This document shows positions 6,585 through 10,426 of a DNA stretch of 10,426 nucleotides, piece by piece. The notes below the pieces were generated by a model. That model was not told the origin of the DNA. It did not search any database and was given only the letters and a program-made list of their open reading frames with translations. Numbering within the stretch: the first letter of the stretch is position 1; every line of letters starts with the position of its first letter. A program made the position numbers and the translations under genes. Origin of the DNA: an uncultured Oxalobacteraceae bacterium (GTDB lineage Bacteria > Pseudomonadota > Gammaproteobacteria > Burkholderiales > Burkholderiaceae); NCBI GenBank assembly GCA_946479255.1, contig CAMLFK010000176.1:1-10426 (forward strand), in the 5' to 3' direction.

Positions 6585-7412
6585 ATGCACGGAACGGCAC
6601 GTTTAATGTGGGCACTCCCCCTGATGGGCGCATTGGTATTGGCCGGTTGCGGCGGGGATGGTTCGCCGGGCCAGGACCAGTCCTTCCTGAACACCCCGAT
6701 CGGCGAGCCCCGCAGCGTTGTGGTCAAATCCAGCTTCATCGACCTGGCCGAGCGTGAGAGCTGCGCCGACGAGGTCAACCGCCTGGTCATGATCGACCAG
6801 AAATACGTGTTCTGGAACCGCTCCGGCCGCTGCCCCGACAACGGCTACGCCTACCGCCTGTACGGGGAGACCCCGGGAATGCCGCTGTGCTCGCAATCGG
6901 ACTCGATCGCCGGCCCGCGCACCAGCTGCACCGACGACAAGGTACGCGCCATGTTCGAGACCATCGTCAAAAACCTGGACCAGCCCGACCTGGGACTGGG
7001 TGCCGCCCACAAGATCGAAAAAATCGACTTTTTGCCGGCCAAACCGCCCTACAAGGACGTCGACGTGAGCAGCTACTCCAAGGTCGGCACCTATCAGAAC
7101 AAGGTCATCCGCGACCTTGACGAATGGCTGGCCTTCTGGCCGACCCATAGCGAGGCGGCGACGCCAAGGATCGACTTCACCACCCATATGGTGGTCGGCA
7201 TCTTCATGGGCATGAAACCGCACGGCTGCTATCGCACCCACATCTCCGACATCAGCCGGGACAAAGGCAAGCTGGTCGTGACCCGCCTTGAGCGCGGCGA
7301 AGTGGCCGGCCCTGACATCGCCTGCACCCAGGCTTTCGTCTCGCCAGCCCACCTGGTGGTACTGGAGCGTTCGGCCGAGCCGGTGGAATTCGTCGTCAAA
7401 ACGGCGCAGTAG
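6585..7412 (+). CDS. Lipoprotein with PrcB C-terminal-like domain
   Basis: A 275-residue predicted lipoprotein. The signal peptide MHGTARLMWALPLMGALVLAGC carries a lipobox (LVLAGC) with lipidated Cys22. Residue 23 is Gly, not Asp, so outer-membrane sorting is expected. About residues 170-272 (KVIRDLDEWLAFWPTH, IDFTTHMVVGIFMGMKPHGCY, HLVVLERSAEPVEFV) resemble the C-terminal domain of PrcB, a treponemal protease-complex subunit; this is a fold-level guess from motif pattern. After Cys22 there are six cysteines (60, 83, 102, 115, 215, 247), enough for three disulfides. The start at 6585 is supported by AGAGGA (6573-6578) 6 nt upstream and by the lipobox; an in-frame ATG at 6465 would read through the terminator. 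It is the first of three same-strand envelope genes. Function is unknown. Confidence 0.82.
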   Translation: MHGTARLMWALPLMGALVLAGCGGDGSPGQDQSFLNTPIGEPRSVVVKSSFIDLAERESCADEVNRLVMIDQKYVFWNRSGRCPDNGYAYRLYGETPGMPLCSQSDSIAGPRTSCTDDKVRAMFETIVKNLDQPDLGLGAAHKIEKIDFLPAKPPYKDVDVSSYSKVGTYQNKVIRDLDEWLAFWPTHSEAATPRIDFTTHMVVGIFMGMKPHGCYRTHISDISRDKGKLVVTRLERGEVAGPDIACTQAFVSPAHLVVLERSAEPVEFVVKTAQ

Positions 7413-7443
7413 GCGGATCATGGGAGTGTCGCTTGGCAAGCCG

Positions 7444-7449
7444 TACAAT
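7444..7449 (+). promoter_or_regulatory. Possible -10 box (TACAAT) for the mipA-like gene
   Basis: The 69-nt gap between the lipoprotein stop and the MipA-like start holds TACAAT (5 of 6 match), the same hexamer as in the kinase and regulator upstream elements. No convincing -35 is present at 16-18 nt. It could give the second and third genes their own promoter, but the evidence is thin. Confidence 0.3.
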
Positions 7450-7481
7450 AACGGGCTCAGCGAACTCTCAACGCGATTGAC

Positions 7482-8321
7482 ATGAAAAAGCTACTTGCCC
7501 TTGCCCTCACTGGCGCCTGCGGCATCGCCGCAGCCCAGACCCCGGCCGCTAATCTGATGCCGGACGGCAGCCACGATATGTATATCGGGCTGGGGGCTAG
7601 TGTGCAGCCACGCTATGAGGGCGCGGACGACAAGCGGACCCGTGCCTTGCCCTTGCTGCAAGTTCAGTTCAGCAATGGCGTATTCCTGGCCGGCATGAGC
7701 GCCGGCTGGCACTTGTCGCAGCAGCCCGGGCTGGAATACGGCCCGCTGCTGGCCATCCAGCCGCGCCGCAGTCAGTCCGGCACGGGCGGCGTGATCGGCG
7801 TGCCTGCCGAGGTGCAGTCGCTCGCACCAGTACCGGCGCGCACCCTGTCGAGCATTCCCAACCGCCTGGCCAGCATGGATAAGATCGACACCCGCCTGCA
7901 AGGCGGCGCCTTTCTCAATTACTACCTCAATTCGCGCCTACGCTTCAACAACAGCTTGCTGTATGGCGCCGGCAGGGATGGCCTGGTGTGGGAAGCGTCG
8001 CTGCAGCGCGTGGCCATCGAAGTGGCCGAGCATCACCGCCTGTCGGTGTCAGGCGGCGTGACTGTCGTCAATCGCGCCTACAACCAGACTTTTTTCGGCA
8101 TCAGCCCACGCGAGGCGCGCAACGGCTTGCCGGCCTACGCGCCCGATGGCGGCGTCAAGGATGTGTTTGTCGCGGCGCGCTGGAACTGGGCGCTGTCGCC
8201 CTCGTGGATGGTGACGACCTCGGTTCGCGCCTCGCGCATGAAAGGCGACGCCCGCCGCAGCCCGCTGGTCGAACGCGCCAAGCAATTTTCGATTTCCACG
8301 GGCCTGGCCCACCGGTTCTGA
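7482..8321 (+). CDS. MipA/OmpV-family outer-membrane protein
   Basis: A 279-residue protein with a signal peptide (MKKLLALALTGACGIAAA, cleavage about 18/19) followed by a beta-rich body. The N-terminal pattern MYIGLGASVQPRYEGADD and RALPLLQVQFSNGVFLAG, a middle DTRLQGGAFLNYYLN, a late YNQTFFGIS and the terminal aromatic in GLAHRF all fit the MipA/OmpV family of small outer-membrane barrels. E. coli MipA is known to bridge the murein hydrolase MltA and PBP1B, but many family members are only known as outer-membrane proteins, so that role is not assumed here. No strong Shine-Dalgarno precedes the ATG; the start is set by the signal peptide. The next gene begins 2 nt after its stop. MipA-type genes next to two-component systems are a recurring arrangement as I recall it, consistent with control by the flanking kinase and regulator. 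Confidence 0.85.
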   Translation: MKKLLALALTGACGIAAAQTPAANLMPDGSHDMYIGLGASVQPRYEGADDKRTRALPLLQVQFSNGVFLAGMSAGWHLSQQPGLEYGPLLAIQPRRSQSGTGGVIGVPAEVQSLAPVPARTLSSIPNRLASMDKIDTRLQGGAFLNYYLNSRLRFNNSLLYGAGRDGLVWEASLQRVAIEVAEHHRLSVSGGVTVVNRAYNQTFFGISPREARNGLPAYAPDGGVKDVFVAARWNWALSPSWMVTTSVRASRMKGDARRSPLVERAKQFSISTGLAHRF

Positions 8322-8323
8322 TC

Positions 8324-9013
8324 ATGAACATATCGCGCACCCTTTCCGCTGTTTCTGCGCTGCTGTTGACGGCAAGCACCGTCACGGCCCAGGCGCAAGA
8401 TGGCGGCTGGGTCAGTTACCGCGACGCCTATCGCAGCATGGTGGTGTTTGAAAAGTACGGCAAGCCCAAGCACCTTATCCAGAGCCACGTGCAGGTCATG
8501 CCGAAAGACAAGGTCAACGCGCTCGACGGCGTGCAGCTGACCCTGAAGGGCAAGGCCACCGAACTGCACCTGCCGCTCGACGCCGCCGGCCGCGCGGTGT
8601 TCCCGCTGCTCAAGGCAGCGTATGACGAGAATGCCGCCCTGGTGCTCAACCGCCCGGCCGGCCTGTACAGCTTCCGCCGCCGCGTGTCCATCGTGGCGCG
8701 GCCGGACGGCATCTACGACAGCGCCGAACTGCGCGCCGCCTGCGAACAGGCGCAGGGCTTCCAGCGCTACGTCGACCGTTCGGCCAGCGGCAAGTGTGTG
8801 GGGGCGCGTTTTGCGTTTTCCAGCAGGCAGGGCGAACCTGCGGTCCGGCTGCGCCGTGCCGATGGCTCGGTGGTGGCGCTGGCTGTGGTGAATGGCGCGC
8901 CGTATGCCGACGATCCCAACGACAGCTTCCGGGTGGTGAATTACCGCTTCGGCGAAGCGGGGCAGGTGCTGACGCAGGGCATGCCCGTTACCATCGCCCC
9001 GCTGATTGAATAG
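8324..9013 (+). CDS. Secreted protein of unknown function, in operon with mipA-like gene
   Basis: A 229-residue protein that I do not recognise. It has a clear signal peptide (about 1-24, cleavage after AQA) and no later membrane segment, so it should be periplasmic or exported. The mature part begins QDGGWVSYRDAYRSMVVFEKYGKPKHLI. It is rich in charged and beta-prone residues and has two cysteines (140 and 158) that could pair. The start 2 nt after the MipA-like stop implies co-transcription and probably coupled translation. The stop is 10 nt from the end of the convergent regulator gene, with no room for a conventional terminator. A partner role with the MipA-like protein is inferred from position only. 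Confidence 0.78.
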   Translation: MNISRTLSAVSALLLTASTVTAQAQDGGWVSYRDAYRSMVVFEKYGKPKHLIQSHVQVMPKDKVNALDGVQLTLKGKATELHLPLDAAGRAVFPLLKAAYDENAALVLNRPAGLYSFRRRVSIVARPDGIYDSAELRAACEQAQGFQRYVDRSASGKCVGARFAFSSRQGEPAVRLRRADGSVVALAVVNGAPYADDPNDSFRVVNYRFGEAGQVLTQGMPVTIAPLIE

Positions 9014-9023
9014 TGAAGCAGGC

Positions 9024-9713
9024 TCAAGCCCATGCGGAGGGCGAAAACAAATACCCTTCGCCCCAGACGGTCTTGATCTTCTCCGAATCGGTATCATCGA
9101 ACTTGCGGCGCAGCTTGGAAATGCAGTTGTCGATGCTGCGGTCGAGCCCGTCAAATTCAATGCCGCGCATCTTTTTCAGGATCGCGTCGCGCGACAGCAC
9201 CTGGCCCGCCGATTCGGCCAGCACAATCAAGAGCTTGTATTCGGTATTGCTCAGCACGCAAGGCTGGCCCTGCCAGGTGACCGCGCGGTCGCTGGTCGAA
9301 ATCGTCAGCGCGCCAAACTCCATCACGCCCACGTTACCAGCTGACGGCTTGCTGCCGGCACGCCGCATCAGGGCCCGCAAACGGGCCAGCAGCACGCGCG
9401 GCTGGACCGGCTTGTTGACAAAATCATCCGCGCCTTGTTCCAGCACCGATACTTCATCATAAGAATCTTCGCGGGCGGTGAGGATCAGGATCGGTACCTC
9501 GGCCACGTCGCGGATCTGGCGGCACACCACCACGCCGTCCAGGCCGGGCAGCATCAGGTCCAGCACCACCACATCCGGCTGCACCCGCTTGAACGCGGCC
9601 AGCGCCTCGTCCCCGCGCGTGACCAGCTCGACCGTGAATTCGTAGCTGCTCAGGTATTCCGTCACCAGTTGCGCCAGGCGCGCGTCGTCTTCCACCAGCA
9701 TTACTCGAACCAT
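9024..9713 (-). CDS. rstA: RstA-like response regulator (OmpR/PhoB class)
   Basis: A 229-residue DNA-binding regulator. The receiver domain (about 1-118) has the acidic pocket EDD (8-10), phospho-acceptor Asp52 in LDLMLPG, Thr79 and Lys101. A winged-helix output domain (about 130-227) ends with RGIEFDGLDRSIDNCISKLR and IKTVWGEGYLFSPSAWA, which closely resembles the end of E. coli RstA as I remember it. The likely partner is the RstB-like kinase at 5104-6408 on the same strand, 2.6 kb downstream, with three opposite-strand envelope genes between. The start at 9713 is chosen over an in-frame ATG at 9746 because AGGAG (9724-9720) lies 6 nt upstream and the receiver domain begins at once. The upstream 14-base element is identical to that of the kinase gene. 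Targets probably include the neighbouring envelope genes; this is inferred. Confidence 0.92.
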   Translation of the reverse strand: MVRVMLVEDDARLAQLVTEYLSSYEFTVELVTRGDEALAAFKRVQPDVVVLDLMLPGLDGVVVCRQIRDVAEVPILILTAREDSYDEVSVLEQGADDFVNKPVQPRVLLARLRALMRRAGSKPSAGNVGVMEFGALTISTSDRAVTWQGQPCVLSNTEYKLLIVLAESAGQVLSRDAILKKMRGIEFDGLDRSIDNCISKLRRKFDDTDSEKIKTVWGEGYLFSPSAWA

Positions 9714-9731
9714 GATTCTCTCCTTCTCGCC

Positions 9732-9745
9732 ATTGTATAAGAGCA
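9732..9745 (-). promoter_or_regulatory. Second copy of the 14-base shared element; probable -10 region of the regulator gene
   Basis: The minus strand reads TGCTCTTATACAAT, identical to the copy before the kinase gene. The TACAAT hexamer (9737-9732) would place transcription start near 9725, just before AGGAG (9724-9720) and 12 nt from the ATG. No -35 hexamer is apparent at normal spacing. Confidence 0.5.
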
Positions 9746-9765
9746 ATTACGAAAAACGACATGTT

Positions 9766-9779
9766 TCACCTTGGGGTGA
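9766..9779. promoter_or_regulatory. Short inverted repeat between the regulator and yjbQ genes
   Basis: TCACC (9766-9770) and GGTGA (9775-9779) form a perfect 5-bp inverted repeat around TTGG. It sits upstream of the regulator -10-like element on one side and of the yjbQ promoter on the other. It might be an operator; 5-bp arms can also arise by chance. Confidence 0.25.
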
Positions 9780-9796
9780 CAAAGCGATACAGAATC

Positions 9797-9825
9797 ATGA
9801 CAGCTTGGGCCGCCGATGAAATAAT
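9797..9825 (+). promoter_or_regulatory. Sigma-70-type promoter for yjbQ
   Basis: ATGACA (9797-9802, 5 of 6 to TTGACA) and AATAAT (9820-9825, 5 of 6 to TATAAT) are separated by exactly 17 bp. Transcription should start near 9832, giving a leader of about 25 nt before the yjbQ ATG. Confidence 0.6.
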
Positions 9826-9856
9826 CATCCCCGTTCTTCACAGGCGGATAACAGCG

Positions 9857-10270
9857 ATGACCCATCAAACCATTCTTCACTTTTCCACGGCCGGCCGTGG
9901 CACCAAGAACATCACGAGCGCGATCAGCGAAGCTGTTGCCGACTCCGGGATCAAGTGCGGCCTGGCCCACGTCTTCGTCCAGCACACCAGCTGTTCGCTG
10001 ACCATCACGGAAAACGCCGACCCGGACGTGCGGCACGACCTTGAGACCGTCATCGCCCGGCTGGTTCCGGACGGGGATCCGGCCTACCGCCATAACGACG
10101 AAGGCCCGGACGATATGGCCGCGCATGCGCGCAGCGTGCTGACCGATACCGGCTTGATGGTGCCGGTCGGCTCTGGCTGCCTGATGCTCGGCACCTGGCA
10201 GGGGATCTACCTGTGGGAGCACCGCAGCGGGCCGCAGCGGCGCGCTGTCGTGGTCACTGTTCTCGGCTGA
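9857..10270 (+). CDS. yjbQ: YjbQ family protein (UPF0047)
   Basis: A 137-residue protein of the YjbQ/UPF0047 family (E. coli YjbQ is 138). Family signatures are HTSCSLTITENADPDVRHDLE (43-63), DDMAAHARSVLT (85-96) and LGTWQGIYLWEHR (111-123), with the conserved His and acidic residues present. Some members show weak thiamine-phosphate synthase activity and the family is often labelled secondary thiamine-phosphate synthase, but the physiological role is unclear. The start at 9857 is chosen because it gives the family length; AGGCGG about 9 nt upstream is a modest ribosome-binding site. An in-frame ATG at 9761 would put the proposed promoter inside the gene. It is a single gene, divergent from the response regulator. 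It is likely cytoplasmic. Confidence 0.92.
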   Translation: MTHQTILHFSTAGRGTKNITSAISEAVADSGIKCGLAHVFVQHTSCSLTITENADPDVRHDLETVIARLVPDGDPAYRHNDEGPDDMAAHARSVLTDTGLMVPVGSGCLMLGTWQGIYLWEHRSGPQRRAVVVTVLG

Positions 10271-10426
10271 TGTACCCAATGAAACAGTGCTGAAAACGGC
10301 GCGGGCAACGCTATACCTGCGGTGTCGCATCAAGCCTCTGACGGGCTCGATCATACTGGGACGCAGCCTGGCTGCGTAGCGACATCCTACGTGGTCGCGA
10401 ACCAGGGGCCACAGTGCGAGCAAGGA
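10271..10426. other. Non-coding tail with consecutive inverted repeats
   Basis: No convincing gene is seen after yjbQ. Three short inverted repeats stand in a row: AGCC/GGCT (10333-10347), ACGCAG-CCTGG-CTGCGT (10361-10377) and GCGAC/GTCGC (10379-10398). None is followed by a T-run, so they are not clear terminators. A minus-strand frame stays open to the edge, but its protein is unfamiliar and it overlaps yjbQ. Confidence 0.35.

Noticed and set aside
7477..7482. Perfect TTGACA at the start of the mipA-like gene
   Set aside because: It overlaps the start codon and no -10 box follows at 16-18 nt, so it is not a promoter for this gene.
9714..9746. Upstream in-frame start for the response regulator at 9746
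   Set aside because: It would place the shared 14-base promoter-like element and the AGGAG site inside the coding region.
9701..10423. Minus-strand open frame across yjbQ into the right tail
   Set aside because: It is antisense to a complete YjbQ protein and the part beyond yjbQ has no recognisable features.

Overview
The window is a GC-rich Gram-negative segment. It encodes a TonB-dependent receptor, two lipoprotein or periplasmic transport-type proteins, DsbA, an OmpV/MipA-type outer-membrane protein and an RstB/RstA-like two-component pair. Codon use and protein types suggest a betaproteobacterium, probably Oxalobacteraceae (Massilia, Duganella or Janthinobacterium-like). That placement is inferred from memory of protein style and was not tested by a search. 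I see no mobile element, CRISPR array, rRNA or tRNA.

Layout. (1) 1-716, minus: the 5' part of an M1-type metallopeptidase gene running off the left edge. (2) 717-1124: a divergent control region with a TATAAT box and a cobalamin riboswitch (about 833-1036), then two hairpins before the coding start. (3) 1125-3968, plus: a B12 uptake pair, a BtuB-like receptor and a BtuF-like binding protein 3 nt apart. The BtuCD transporter is not in this window. (4) 4081-5107, plus: dsbA and a 108-residue single-pass membrane protein, linked by an unusual 17-nt junction with two ATGA stop/start overlaps. (5) 5104-6408, minus: an RstB-like histidine kinase whose stop codon overlaps the stop of the small membrane gene. 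(6) 6585-9013, plus: three envelope genes, namely a Cys-rich lipoprotein with a PrcB-C-like end, a MipA/OmpV-family protein and an uncharacterised secreted protein. (7) 9024-9713, minus: an RstA-like response regulator. (8) 9857-10270, plus: yjbQ. (9) 10271-10426: a non-coding tail with several inverted repeats.

How the genes fit together. The riboswitch should lower btuB-btuF expression when cobalamin is plentiful. The kinase and regulator look like partners, but they are separated by three opposite-strand envelope genes. An identical 14-base element lies just upstream of both the kinase and the regulator, in the same orientation relative to each gene, which suggests co-regulation. The most interesting candidate system is this split RstAB-type pair enclosing a lipoprotein/MipA/secreted-protein module, with an intrinsic terminator in the lipoprotein leader. 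DsbA lies nearby, and several neighbouring exported proteins have even numbers of cysteines, so they are plausible disulfide substrates.
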